Assembly: GCA_022575985.1 (NCBI GenBank)
Contig: JAKSXM010000237.1
Location: forward strand, 2,374,501-2,438,500
Length of the DNA: 64,000 nt
From: Anagrus nilaparvatae
Lineage: Eukaryota > Arthropoda > Insecta > Hymenoptera > Mymaridae
Direction of reading: 5' to 3'
In this document: piece after piece, positions 12,081 through 21,976 of the stretch
Position numbering within the stretch: the stretch's first letter is position 1
How the letters are laid out: the number at the start of each line of letters is the position of its first letter
Notes under the pieces: generated by a model
The model's input: the letters and a program-made list of their open reading frames with translations, nothing else
Database searches by the model: none
What the model was told of the DNA's origin: nothing
Translations under genes and position numbers: made by a program

Positions 12081-12152
12081 ATGTCAGAAAATAACGATTT
12101 TGGAGTTCAAGATAATGTATACGAAGAAGGTGGGACTTCGACTCCTAATTAA
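12081..12152 (+). CDS. Short conserved reading frame of TGTAAC element copy A
   Basis: The frame is ATG to TAA, 23 residues, beginning MSENNDFG and ending EEGGTSTPN. It aligns in position and composition with frames in copies B and C: an acidic stretch, then (E)EG and a Ser/Thr/Pro end. The codons GAA GGT coincide with a splice-donor-like GAAG|GTGGGA. The peptide could therefore be the start of a spliced reading frame instead of a complete product. Function is unknown. It is no longer than chance would allow in a single copy; only the triple conservation makes it worth listing. Confidence 0.35.
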   Translation: MSENNDFGVQDNVYEEGGTSTPN

Positions 12153-12390
12153 GTGAATACAGTGTGTGTGTCGCGATATTAAAATAATTGTAATAATTTA
12201 ACTAAATGAAAGACAATTTATTAATTAAATTTTGATAAAGGACATTTCTAGTTTATAGTTTAATTAATTGTAATTTTGAATAAAGTTAATAATTTAGTGT
12301 GTTAATTAAAATTTATAAGTGTTAAATTTATTTAATTAAAAATAATAGCATCTCTGCCTTTTCTACGAAAATTCCCCTGACCTTGATAAT

Positions 12391-12436
12391 TATTCTCTTT
12401 CTCATTTCAGCTTATGATATATATTGGTAAGTCGCA
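12391..12436 (+). promoter_or_regulatory. Splice-site-like cluster in copy A
   Basis: A pyrimidine tract TATTCTCTTTCTCATTTCAG ends at 12410. It is followed by 16 bp (CTTATGATATATATTG) and a strong donor-type GTAAGTC. Copy B has the same arrangement at 15619-15662. Copy C has a weaker acceptor but keeps GTAAGT. The arrangement would define a 16-bp micro-exon if used. This is inference from sequence only. Confidence 0.4.
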
Positions 12437-12500
12437 TGCAGAGCAACGAACTAGCGACTTTAATAAAGGTAAAATTTATGATAAATTCTTAATGACATTA

Positions 12501-12531
12501 TTTCCGCAAAGCCAGAAATAATCACATTACA
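12501..12531 (+). terminator. Conserved terminal hairpin and end of TGTAAC element copy A
   Basis: TTTCCG and its near complement CAGAAATAA flank a short loop just before the ATCACATTACA end. Copy B pairs nine bases perfectly (TTATTTCCG with CGGAAATAA). Copy C pairs ATTTCCGG with CCGGAAAT. The stem is kept although loop bases differ. Its role is not known. Confidence 0.4.
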
Positions 12532-12535
12532 ATAT

Positions 12536-13450
12536 ATTAGAAAGAGATAGGTAATATCAAGCGCTACCTGTCATTGGACAGTACGCACTCAGCCGTATAC
12601 CAGTACACACGTTTAATAAATCATATTATCAACATATTAGTCACACAGTATCAATTATTATTTCATATCCACTGGCATTCACTCCAATATTCCACTAATT
12701 AACCTCTAATTTATAACAATATTAAACACCAGTTGACCTCTTATGTTAAAAACAGGAGATATTATACGCTTAATAACAACACCACGTTTAGGAGTTGCGC
12801 GTTACCTATCACAAGTTTTGCAGCATGAAACAAGTAATTGACAAGCCATGTATGACACTTTATTTCTTAAATAAAAGAACATTCTATTACGCCATTAATG
12901 ACCTGTTTCTGCATGAGTCCTCGACAATGACCATAGATACTAAAGAATCACTAGAGTTTTTTCTTTTAAAAAAAATTTTTTTTATAAAGAATTTTAATTT
13001 ATTTATAATTAGATGAATTGGCATTATTTACCAATATTATATTTAACTGCAGTTAAACTATTGAAGAATCAATATTAGAAAACAAAATTTAGAAACTAAA
13101 TTTTTTTTAAAAAGGTTATATGAATTTATGAATCATACTGCAGCAGACATTACGATAAATAAGGATCCAATCGTGATTAGAACTCTGATTTTTAAGCGTG
13201 ATTGTGAAATGGCAATTTAAACCCATGAGGATCGCAAAACTATATGTATAATAAATTTATTATCCATTTGTAAATTTTCTATCCTAATAGTAAATAGTTG
13301 AACAAGAATTTTTAGTGTATTTATAGGTAGGTTGGTAGGTATTTGTGAGAGACATTGATCTCTTTGTTAATTGACAAATGATTTTTTTTTACAAATTTTT
13401 CTCTTTTGTACCTGTTTTATTAACATTATGCAGTTGCCCCAGTCCTAGAG
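12536..13450. other. Unassigned spacer between TGTAAC copies A and C
   Basis: AT-rich, with no similarity noticed to the rest of the window. It contains CA-rich words around 12580-12640 and a T-rich run near 12960-12990. An open frame of 73 codons (12795-13016) has no recognisable motif. No primer-binding site adjoins the end of copy A, which argues against this being the internal part of an LTR element. Confidence 0.4.
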
Positions 13451-13454
13451 AAAT

Positions 13455-14487
13455 TGTAATGTGAATATTTCCGGTAGCCGGAAATAACATTAATAATTAT
13501 AATCGAAATTATCTATTAGATTCTATTTTCGCGTCGCGTGGTCGTTAAATAAATCTTGAACTTACCTTCCTATAATATAGAAAGAGACAAAGAGATAAAT
13601 TACTTAATTTTCAAGGTCGGGGAATATTTAGGAATTTCGGAGAGGGATGATATAAATTTTAAATAGAGAAATTTTTATATTAATAATAATAAATTAGACT
13701 CCTTTTTTTTTAGTTATAATAACACACAATAAGAATTTATTAATCAAAATTTACAAAAATAATCACTTATCAATAATAACTAAAGTTCACTAAATATGTA
13801 ATAACTTCACTGTTCTATAAAATAATAATAATAATTTTCGCTGTTCTTTTCTTAATAATGAATTAACCGAACACACACACTTAATCAATACACTAGGAGT
13901 CGAGAGGCTTACCTTCGTCGATATTTTCTAAGCTATCTTCAAATTTCTCTTGATCCATGATGCAAAGACGTGACAATTTTTATTAATTTTAATCGCTGAC
14001 AAATAGAAATGCTCTTGATGATCGGGCTCGTGGTAAAATTTCTGAACGCACTTTATCTCACGTGCCCGTCACTTTTTAGTTCATTTAGTTTATTCAAAGA
14101 TCTTGATTAATTTATTTCACTTTTAGTCAAATGTGCTGATCTATTAATATTATAAAAAAAAAGAAACTTAAGTTTACGGATATCCTTTAATAATCATAAT
14201 TGATTTTATCAAAGCTCCAAAAATGGTTGACAACGATTTAATATATTAAGATTTTAATCAATCAAAAAAATGTAACTTTTTTCTAAGCGAGCCGGTCGTT
14301 AAGTGTCGCGTGCCGTCCATCGTCTTCTCTCCCCTCTCCTCTCTTTCCACTTGTTCTCGCTGATGTACCTATATTTTTACATAATCTTAAATCGATCATG
14401 TATTATAAAATTTTGCGGCGGTACAATAAATTAAATTTAAATAGTTTATTAATTTTACGTTTTTATTTAAATTGTAACAACGTTACA
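13455..14487 (-). mobile_element. TGTAAC element copy C, inverted
   Basis: On the minus strand it starts TGTAACGTTGTTACA and ends ATTCACATTACA. AAAT flanks it at 13451-13454 and 14488-14491, a perfect 4-bp duplication. Length is 1033 bp. It shares with copies A and B the short ATG frame, a donor-like GAAG|GTAAGC inside that frame, an AG|GAAGGTAAGTT cluster and the terminal hairpin. It is the most diverged of the three. Confidence 0.8.
13893..13958 (-). CDS. Short conserved reading frame of TGTAAC element copy C
   Basis: ATG to TAG, 21 residues, beginning MDQEKFEDSLENIDEG. The ENIDEG core aligns with ENTDQEG of copy B. A consensus splice donor GAAG|GTAAGC lies inside it. Unknown function; the alternative is that only the splice site matters and the frame is incidental. 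Confidence 0.35.
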   Translation of the reverse strand: MDQEKFEDSLENIDEGKPLDS

Positions 14488-14545
14488 AAATGATAGATAT
14501 AATTTCAAAATTTAATCTTCTCAGAAAAAACGGAAGTTATTTTGT

Positions 14546-14617
14546 GCTAGTCGGGACGCAAACCTTTAACTTACAAATCGAAAGGTTGACGCACTACCGA
14601 CTGAGATACCAATGCCC
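14546..14617 (-). ncRNA. tRNA-derived sequence (pseudo-tRNA or SINE head)
   Basis: Read on the minus strand it begins GGGCATTGGTATCTCAGTCG. It contains an A-box-like TATCTCAGTCGGTAGTGC and a B-box-like AGGTTTGCGTCCCG at the usual spacing. The last bases do not pair with the first seven to make an acceptor stem, so it is not a working tRNA. It lies in the 150-bp gap between copies C and B. Confidence 0.5.
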
Positions 14618-14645
14618 TTTTGAGGGTATTTATATATGTAGCATT

Positions 14646-15761
14646 TGTAACGTGGTTACAAACGCAGAAAAATCAAAAATAAAATTTAAAATAAATCTAA
14701 AGAGCCGCCAAGAATTTATATTAAAAATATCATTTTATACTTATAAAATTTTAATACAATATAGATAAATCACGCCACACACGCACACATCAATAAAATC
14801 CTGACCAAGTCAAGATTTAGAAGAAAGTAGGGAGAGAGAAGAAGCCGGAAGACGATTGACGGCACGCGACTAAAATGACATTCGACGACTAGCTACCTGT
14901 TTAATAGGTCGCGATTTTAATCGATTAATTTTATTAATTCTAAATCACTAGTCGTCGTCCATTATACAGTTTATTTGAAATTAAATAATATTAATGTTTA
15001 AAAGTTAAGTAAAAATTGGATTATTGAAGTTTAATAATTGTCGCGAATATAGAAGAGAATTTTGTGTCTAATCATCGAAAAGTTGATAAGAAATAGCCGA
15101 CCGGCCTTTTGTATAATATTTGAAATGATATATTGATGAATTGATATATTTGTTTAAGTGAATACTGAATATAGACACGAGGTGTGAAATTTATAATTGT
15201 CGAAAATATATATTCTCAAGATATTAAAGAAAGTTGTTTAATATTGTTCCATAATTTAATTTCGTTAAAAAGAAGAAAAATATATTATAAATTGATGATG
15301 GCAGAAAACAAGAAAATTAGAGTTCTCGAAAATACTGATCAAGAAGGTAGGTCGTCAACTCCTAAAAAGTGAATTTCAGTATGTGTGTCGTGATAAAATA
15401 ATTATTATCTAAAAATAGTGAATTAAAGACAATGTATATTAGTAAAACTTGATAAAGGACATTTTTAGTTTATAGTTTGATTACTTTTATATTTTTATAT
15501 TTTTGAATAAAGCTAATGATTTTGTGTTTTAATAGAAATTAATCAGTGTTAAATTTATTTAAATAAAAGTAATAGCATCTCTCCCTTTTTCTACGAAAAT
15601 TCCCCCGACCTTGATAATTATTCTCTTTCTCATTTCAGCTTATGGTATAAATTGGTAAGTCCCGCGCATAGCAACGAACACGCATGATTTTAATAAAGGT
15701 AAAATTTCTGATAAATTCATAATGCGCTTATTTCCGCAAGGCCGGAAATAATCACATTACA
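14646..15761 (+). mobile_element. TGTAAC element copy B, uninterrupted
   Basis: Starts TGTAACGTGGTTACA and ends ATCACATTACA. CATT flanks it at 14642-14645 and 15762-15765. At 1116 bp it is the reference copy. It shows the empty Transib target (CTAGTCGTCGTCC near 14950), the short ATG frame, a perfectly paired terminal hairpin (about 15730-15753), and an acceptor tract plus GTAAGT donor. Direct orientation with copy A, inverted relative to copy C. Confidence 0.82.
15295..15372 (+). CDS. Short conserved reading frame of TGTAAC element copy B
   Basis: ATG to TGA, 25 residues, beginning MMAENKKIRVLENTDQEG and closing with SSTPKK. Two adjacent ATG codons start it; the second corresponds to the start in copy A. 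Donor-like GAAG|GTAGGT lies at 15342-15351. The frame is also open further upstream without ATG. Function unknown. Confidence 0.35.
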   Translation: MMAENKKIRVLENTDQEGRSSTPKK

Positions 15762-15765
15762 CATT

Positions 15766-16310
15766 ATATACTTAGAGAAGACGTAACCCTCATTTTCCTA
15801 TAAGACCAAGGCCTCGATTTAAGCAGTTTATGTATTTATGGCACTTTTTTGGAACCTACCGCAAATAACGAGGATTATTGTATTGCAATTTATTGATTAA
15901 TTTACAAACAAAATATATAAAATAAGACAATTAAAATATGTATAAGTTTATTGGCGAAAAGAGTGAACTGTATTTTATAATGAAATGGGTGTTTGCGTAA
16001 TGTCATAAATGCTCTACTCTCGTACGCCAGTGTCAATAAGCTGAGGTTAGAAGCAAAGTTGGATTCACATAACCCTTCTTGGAGGACATGCTCGAAGATT
16101 GACCGTTCCAATAGGTATAACGCATAACTGGCTTGTACGATTGATATTGTTATTATTGACAAGAAATTAGAAAAGCGATTCTATTAATGTGTTTAAATTA
16201 TGAGAAAGAAAGAATGTAAAATATATTGATTTTTTATATATTGACCTGCACTGGGCATAATTTTTAAATGAATCATATTAAATTATAATTGCCCTAACTT
16301 GATATGTCTA
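15766..16310. other. Unassigned spacer
   Basis: An 86-codon open frame on the minus strand (15902-16162) has no recognisable domain. A phrase GGACATGCTCGA occurs here (16084) and again inside the R1-like block (16482), so the stretch could be a decayed part of the same LINE. I cannot confirm this. Confidence 0.3.
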
Positions 16311-16317
16311 ACTTCAC

Positions 16318-18270
16318 TGTACCGGTCCCAAGCCCGGAGCCTCATAAAGCTGAGGAAGGAGGAGGGTGGTTCAGGCCGCCTTTTTTCTAGTTTGAACTAG
16401 AATTAAGGATATAGGATATAACTCTCTGGAAAAACTGAAGCTGCCGTATAAATTGGCTCTCATGCCTTGCATTTCTCCGTGGACATGCTCGATGCTGTAC
16501 CCCATGTGTCCATGTTAGGAATGCCGCAGACGGCTCATAGTTATCATATAAGCGGTTCTGGAATAACTGAGGCTGCCCTATAAACCGGGTTTTAAGCCTT
16601 GTCTTTCCCTCGAGCTTTCTTGACATGCATGCAGTCGCAGACTGCTATTCTAAAACTATCCTTGAGAAAGGACACATTAAAGGGGCTCCAAGGTTTTCTC
16701 CAACCTAAGTGCCATTTAAGCCACATACAGGGTTGCCTTAGACCTGACGTATTGGCTCTTAGCATGGGAGAATTCTACCTCGACCACAGCGACGTAGCCG
16801 ATTAAAGGTATTCGCGAGTCCTGCTAAATCATGACTGCAGGTTGTTTTTTCTGGTTTAGTAATGTGTGAAGGTGATGGTTTATGGGGAAGTGGCATTGTT
16901 ATCAGACAAGGAGGAGCAATCCTCCAATCTGTAGGGGATCTACCTCAATCAATGTCATCTGGTTCCAGAGTAAAATCTGATATCAGCCCTCAAGATTCCA
17001 CTGATAGATACCTGACCTGTTCCATGACGGGTATAAAACATTGTGGAATGGTAGCAAACATGGAGGTGGAAACACTTCACCTGTTAGATTGAGGATTGGT
17101 GTTTCTTCGCGTCACCGCCTCTCAACTGAAGTCTGATACATGCCGGATTATAATTGTATGTGATGACATCAGACATGGTGGTGAAACCCCCAGATCTGTA
17201 GGACTATTATTACTGGATGGACGCTGAAAGCTGATAGATACTCACTGTCAGCGACTAACGTAAATTTTTCAATAATAGTCTGAAGGGTACTCTTACCAAA
17301 CTAAGGGCCCTTTGACAAGGGACACAGGCTTATTTTATAAACAATGCTATATAAATAAAATGAATTACCCCAGGTTGATTACCCTCTTATAGAGGGTAAT
17401 TCAACCTCTGATTCCGATCAAGTAAAAGCCTTAGTGGTCAGAGTCGGAGACATAAATTCTGGGGGTCTCCAATTTTGCAATTCCAGAACATCACGCCCAC
17501 AGAGCAACAACATCTAGCTCTAACTGCTGCTGAAGAAAAGACGGCAAGGGTAGTCTTAACTAGGCTAGAGGTCAAGGATTTATCCCGCAAATCCTCAATG
17601 GAAGCTGATATAAGCGCAAAATGTAGCGCCCAAAAAGGTTCAAGCAATAGCTTGATACGGCCTTCTATTCTGAAGGACCAGAGGTCATATTCATTGCCTA
17701 ATGTTAGTGAAGTTTGGCTTGATGATGAAGGCAAAAAGGAAGAAAATATGGAAAGATATCGGTAGTCAAAGGAATATAACAGGGCGTGCATTGAAATCCA
17801 CACAAACATGGAGAGAGATATTACTCAGATGAGAGACTCATTCAAAGTACAGAAGAACTGTAATATGACTGTCAAAAAAGGCATAGTTTAGTTTAAAAAA
17901 TATTTGGCCAGGCTAAAGACAATTTTTAAACTGCAGCTGGAGGTATTAAATGGAAAACAAAAACCGATATTCCTATACAGGAAGCATCAGGGACTATGAC
18001 TAGAAAAGGAAAAAAGAGGGCTCGGAATGCGTCCCAAAGCCCACCTGGAAAGGAGAATATAAAAATGAGACCGGCGCAGAAAACGTCTCCGAAATTCCCT
18101 CTAAGGAAGACCTTCGCTAACGCGGTGACGTCTCCTCCGAAAGATATGGTTCTGGAGGGGGTTAAAGTAGCTTCTGGCCAGCAAACGCAGCCAAAAGATG
18201 TAGCTACAGGTACCTCCCCTTCCACACCGTGCTTGAACGTACCCGAAAGTTGACCTAAAATGTCGACAAA
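16318..18270 (+). mobile_element. Probable 5' part of an R1-like LINE (5' UTR and ORF1 remnants)
   Basis: This block is clearly richer in G+C than its surroundings. It starts with ACCGGTCCCAAGCCCGGAG, a phrase I associate with R1-clade elements. Two ~130-bp units repeat at about 16423 and 16555 (GAAAAACTGAAGCTGCC / GAATAACTGAGGCTGCC). A second pair at about 16890 and 17180 shares CAATCTGTAGG / CAGATCTGTAGG. Short open frames at 17475-17765 and 17996-18253 are rich in Lys, Ser and Pro, as ORF1 proteins are, but no zinc knuckle is seen. The link to the 3' end at 19353 is inference. Confidence 0.45.
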
Positions 18271-18274
18271 ATCG

Positions 18275-19050
18275 GCTTGGGCAGACTTTTAAAATATATT
18301 TTTTTACGTCAATTCCTTTCTACTAGAAAATCCAAGCTGCTCGTCTGCCCGACTTTCATGGGACCTATAATTGCGTATTTTAAATTTTTTTTTTTTTTTT
18401 TAAATTACTGACTTAAATAGCCGCCAAAATTTTATTTTTTTATAAAAATAACTTCTACAGATCTCACAAATTTTTTAAAAGCCTCACGCTTCCAGCATTT
18501 TCTTACTCGTCTATTTTGATTGATTTTTTTTCCAAATATGATAATTTAAAGTCAGAGTCCCAATTTAAGAATTTTTAAAAAAAGTCATTTTTATCATTAT
18601 CTTTGAAAAACGATATCTCAGAAACTATTTAATGAAAAGAGACGAGTAAAAATTTTTTTTAAAAATCTAAGCTTATAGAAAATTTTAGAGACCTATAAAA
18701 CGAATTTTCATGAGTAATTACAATTTTAGCAATCATTTGAAAATTGGTCATTTTGGGCTAAAAATGGCCCTTTAGTTTATTAACTATAACGATGAAAGAA
18801 TTAGTGTTATAAAATTGCGGTTTACGGGGCTTGAAAATTTACACTTACACCAAAAAAATAAAATTAACCAGAAGTTTTTTTTGCCGTAGAACCAATTAAG
18901 GCCCCTGTGTAATAATAGTCTACTTGCAATGACTTCAAATATTAAAATAGGTTTTCCTTAAATAAAATATTAATTTATAGTGATATATAATTTCATTTAG
19001 AAAAATTTATTATTATTAACATAAAGGCTCTTTTATGGCCAATAAATTTA
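18275..19050. other. AT-rich unassigned sequence
   Basis: T-rich and A-rich runs dominate. Phrases such as AAAACGATATCTCAGAAACT and GGGCTAAAAATGGCCC (18754-18769) resemble untranslated or repeat DNA. No gene is seen. Confidence 0.35.
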
Positions 19051-19078
19051 ATTTGCGTGCCCACTGATTATCATAGTG

Positions 19079-19198
19079 ATGCATTTGAAGGCAATGCTTG
19101 CATTATTGGATCCTGACAATTACGAAGATATTTGTCAATCACGACTTTTACCTTTCATGAATACTTTTAAAGCAAAGTCGATTGCTGTTTTTCAGTAA
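19079..19198 (+). pseudogene. Tc1-like transposase scrap
   Basis: A 39-residue frame reads DPDNYEDICQSRLLPFMNTF and ends in AVFQ. In Tc1/mariner transposases the phrase [NK]Y..IL...LLPF ... FQQDN precedes the second catalytic aspartate. The match is short and stops before that aspartate. Flanks give no further transposase sequence. The call rests on this phrase alone. Confidence 0.42.
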
Positions 19199-19354
19199 TT
19201 GTAAATGGTTCAAATTTGAGATTTATGTAAATAATGTAGAAATGTTTTTATAAGCTACAGATGTTTCAAAAACATTTAAAAAACACTATATAAATTGTTT
19301 CTAAAATAGATATTATTAAGAATCTTTCGAACTTGTTTCTATTTTAATAATAAT

Positions 19355-19552
19355 TGCCCGGGCGAGCCGGATACCGCTGAGCACACCTTTTTTGGGTGTC
19401 CTCACTTCGTTGAGGGGCAACCGCCCTTCGATGAATGGAGGCCAGAAGGAGTAGTCCCGGAAATGCTGCTCAGTACCGTGAACTGGTACTGTGTGGCAAA
19501 GTACGTACGGGCGACACTGATTAAAAAAAAGGAGGAAGGTTTCCTTTGGTAG
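19355..19552 (+). pseudogene. C-terminus of an R1-clade LINE ORF2
   Basis: The open frame has no ATG. It reads CPGEPDTAEHTFFGCPHF, the C-terminal zinc-knuckle-like motif of R1-type ORF2 (pattern D(S/T)AEHT.F.CP.W/F). It continues through EWRPEGVVPEMLLSTVNWYC and ARATL-type residues to a TAG at 19550-19552. A 5'-truncated LINE copy would look like this. The following 3' UTR is listed separately. Confidence 0.82.
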
Positions 19553-19830
19553 GAAACTCTCCTCATTTATTGACAGGGTATGGCGAAAAAATGACTTGGC
19601 TGCATTTTTTCCGGACCGAAGTAATACCTAAACAGGGAGTCCTGGTCCGGATTCTATGATATTGTCATAAATGCAGGAGGGTGGGGATTTTAGTGGGTAT
19701 CACCCTAAATATGAGGTTGAGTCCCACTTAACCATACAGTACGTGGTGTATGGCATGCATAAAAGCATTCTCCTCGTCCTAGGAAAAAGACCCCTTCTCT
19801 GAGGAAGCCCAAAAAAAAATACTTGATACG
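19553..19830 (+). mobile_element. 3' UTR of the R1-like LINE copy
   Basis: Moderately GC-rich sequence continues after the ORF2 stop, including GGAGGAAGGTTTCC paired with GGAAACTCTCC and AAACAGGGAGTCCTGGTCCGG. It fades into an A-run at about 19810-19820 and then into AT-rich sequence, consistent with a LINE 3' end. Confidence 0.6.
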
Positions 19831-20681
19831 TCTATGTAAATTACATCCCTTTTTTACTGCATACACTAAAACACATAGCCATACTGTAGAGATTCGTGTT
19901 TTAGTGTTGATTGAAACGGTGTAAGAAACTTTGTACCTACATTAAGAACAGCGGATTTTGAAATAATTTTTAAAGAATTTAAAATAGTTACTCAATGTTG
20001 CTACTCAATATGCCTTAAAAAAAAGGAATGTTATTTACATATACATATCATGTTAGGGCAATTAAAATTTAAAAATTGTATTTAGTACAAGTTAATGTAT
20101 ATAAAAGCAATATATTTGGAAATAATTGGGGTATTATATAAAACACTAAGTATTAAGAACGTGACATTTCCCGCGTTAATCCTGATTTTTGATTTTCAAA
20201 AAATGAACCACAAATATGTCATAAAAACTTGTTTAATCTTATAAAGGAATGAATCGATGTTTGAATGAGCGAAAATATAACACGTAAGGTTTTGTCATCG
20301 AGATCTACTTTAATATACAGAGTAAAGATAAGAAAAACCATCAATATTTTATATAGAAAACTATATGATATAAAATCATGTGTAAATAATGTGTAACTTA
20401 AAAATAACTGGGAATTTGCCCAAAAAATTATTAAAAAACAGTAGATATGGAACATGCGTGGAACTAATTCGTGATTATGTAACAACTTTATAAATCTGAG
20501 CAGAGCCCCCCCTATCAACTATTCTAGTAGTAGTATAGATATAGATGAAGAAACGCGTAAGATTACAGTTATTCTGATGAGGATGTGAAAATAGTAAAAC
20601 ATCAATAACTTAATAATTTTTTTTTGCTGAAAAACCTATTCTTATTTAATGTCTAAAATTTCTTAATCAATACAAACTTAC
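19831..20681. other. Intron-like AT-rich sequence downstream of the host exon
   Basis: No repeat or gene is recognised. A 99-codon open frame (20219-20518, -) is hydrophobic and looks like a chance frame. If the exon at 20682-21054 is real, this is the start of the following intron on the minus strand. Confidence 0.45.
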
Positions 20682-20684
20682 CAT
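20676..20684 (-). promoter_or_regulatory. 5' splice site of the trio-like exon
   Basis: The minus strand reads ATG|GTAAGT, a full-consensus donor with GT at 20681-20680. Reading past it runs into TTGTATTGA, a stop within four codons, as expected for an intron. Confidence 0.7.
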
Positions 20685-21054
20685 TAAAGTTGCTTTAGAA
20701 ATTTCTAACTCTTTTGGTAAATGAGTTATTTGAGAGCCATTACTGGAAACAACAAGGATTGGTTCCGTAATTGGTTTCATTGGAGGTGGTAACTCAAGCT
20801 CATCTTCTAATTCTTCTGTTCCATTTTGCTCCGTAATACAACTTGAAATATCCTCTAACTTAGTTGTAATACTACTAACATTCGAGGATTGGTTTTTTTC
20901 TGTTGGTGTGCAAGTTAATTTAAAAAATCCAGTTTTCTTTACAGGCAGTGGCAATGGAGGAGGAGGTGGGGGAGGTGGAGGCTTTTCTGTTGCCCCTGTA
21001 GTTTTCTCACTTTTACTATGACTAAGTTTTCTTAATGGTGGGGGTAACCATTTT
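20682..21054 (-). CDS. trio: Host exon, Trio/Kalirin-like RhoGEF inter-module linker
   Basis: On the minus strand an acceptor CTGTTTAAG precedes 21054, and a consensus donor ATG|GTAAGT follows 20682. The 373-bp exon is open in one frame (one base, then 124 codons). It reads KWLPPPLRKLSHSKSEK, a run of nine prolines, PLPVKKTGFFKLTC, an acidic stretch ELEDELELPPPMKP and a Ser-rich end. Trio and Kalirin have, between the first PH domain/SH3 region and the second GEF, a KW..P.R.LS.GK motif and a later PLPPPMK motif in the same order. Trio activates Rac/Rho in axon guidance. The assignment is by motif memory; neighbouring exons were not found in the window. Confidence 0.65.
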
Positions 21055-21463
21055 CTTAAACAGAAAAATTTATAATTACACTATTATTACGTTTATTTAA
21101 AATAATCTGAAATGCTTAAATGATGAATTATTATAATTAGTAGAATGCAGAATCTGCTTCAAAATATTTTTTATATAAATATATTTAAAAAAACAAATAT
21201 TTTCATAAAGCAAACACTCAAAAATTTTGCACGAAAAAAATTATAAGTAAATTTCATTTAAATTAAAGTATAAATTTATTTTGAAAATTCAAAAATTAAA
21301 ATAACAATTGATTAAAAATAAATTATAGATATATTTAAAATAAATTATAATTACATAAATAGAACTCAATATTAAAAATTGCTAAAATTATAATTGGAAT
21401 AATTTTTTTTATAAAATTCTAAGTCCCAAAACACAAATTCAACGATGTCTCTTAATTGTATTA
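21055..21463. other. Intron-like sequence between host exon and BEL copy 2
   Basis: Very AT-rich. No coding or repeat is seen. It includes the acceptor-side pyrimidine tract next to the exon. BEL copy 2 would lie within the intron upstream of the exon, in the same transcriptional direction. Confidence 0.45.
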
Positions 21464-21976
21464 TGTTTAGAGATAAATGGATGGATAGATGATAAAGGGT
21501 TATAATTAATATAATTTGCACTCAATTTGATATATAACATAACTTTATTTGAGAGTTATTGCTCTCTTGCGATGCGGCGGAGCACTGAGGCTCGGAACGC
21601 TTATACATATAAAATAAAGGGGGGAGCTCACCAACATATTTACACTATTTACATATACACAACATTTCCACCCACCACAATTTATTACTAAATTGTATAA
21701 AAAAGAAAATATAGATAATTAAAATTAAAAAAGCTTGTGGTGAATAGAATTACAAAAAGCAATTTAGCCAATTTTTTTTTTTTTAATTAAATATAAAATA
21801 TATTGTCTAATGACAAAAAATCTAATAATTTTTAATAATTAGTTTCATTTTTAATAAAAGCAATACAAAATAAATAAAAAATTTTAAAAACAGAAAACAA
21901 CCTATGTACAATTATATATACAATAATACATCAAACATAAAATTAAATTTTTGTTTGTATTTTCTGAAGTGATAAT
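21464..21976 (-). repeat. 3' LTR of BEL copy 2
   Basis: The outer end is fixed at 21464 by comparison with the partial LTR at 29729: both begin TGTTTAGAGAT on the plus strand (...AAACA in element sense). The inner end is not resolved but lies shortly after the pol stop. In sense it carries GTGGTGGGTGGAAATG, a GC-rich core with CCGAGCCTCAGTGCTCCGCC, and a polyadenylation-type AATAAA after it. The core is nearly identical to 29729-29981. Confidence 0.75.

Larger units (their letters stand above)
7569..12531 (+). mobile_element. TGTAAC element copy A (solo-LTR-like), split by a Transib insertion
   Basis: The element begins TGTAACGTGGTTACA and ends ATCACATTACA. It is flanked by ATAT at 7565-7568 and 12532-12535, a perfect 4-bp duplication. 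Removing the Transib insertion (7884-11756 plus one 5-bp duplication) leaves 1085 bp, close to copies B (1116 bp) and C (1033 bp). Ends of the TG...CA type with a 4-bp duplication are typical of solo LTRs of Gypsy-like retrotransposons. No internal region is seen for any copy, so a stand-alone non-autonomous element is also possible. It contains a short ATG frame (12081-12152), a splice-acceptor-like tract (12391-12410), a GTAAGT site (about 12427) and a terminal hairpin. Confidence 0.8.

Noticed and set aside
14546..14617. Functional tRNA gene
   Set aside because: A and B boxes are present but the acceptor stem does not pair.
16318..18270. A GC-rich host gene
   Set aside because: Frames are short and broken, the block has internal tandem units and an R1-like opening phrase, and no splice-consistent exons were found.
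20219..20518. 99-codon minus-strand frame downstream of the host exon
   Set aside because: Hydrophobic, AT-driven composition; no splice sites or motifs continuing the trio-like exon.
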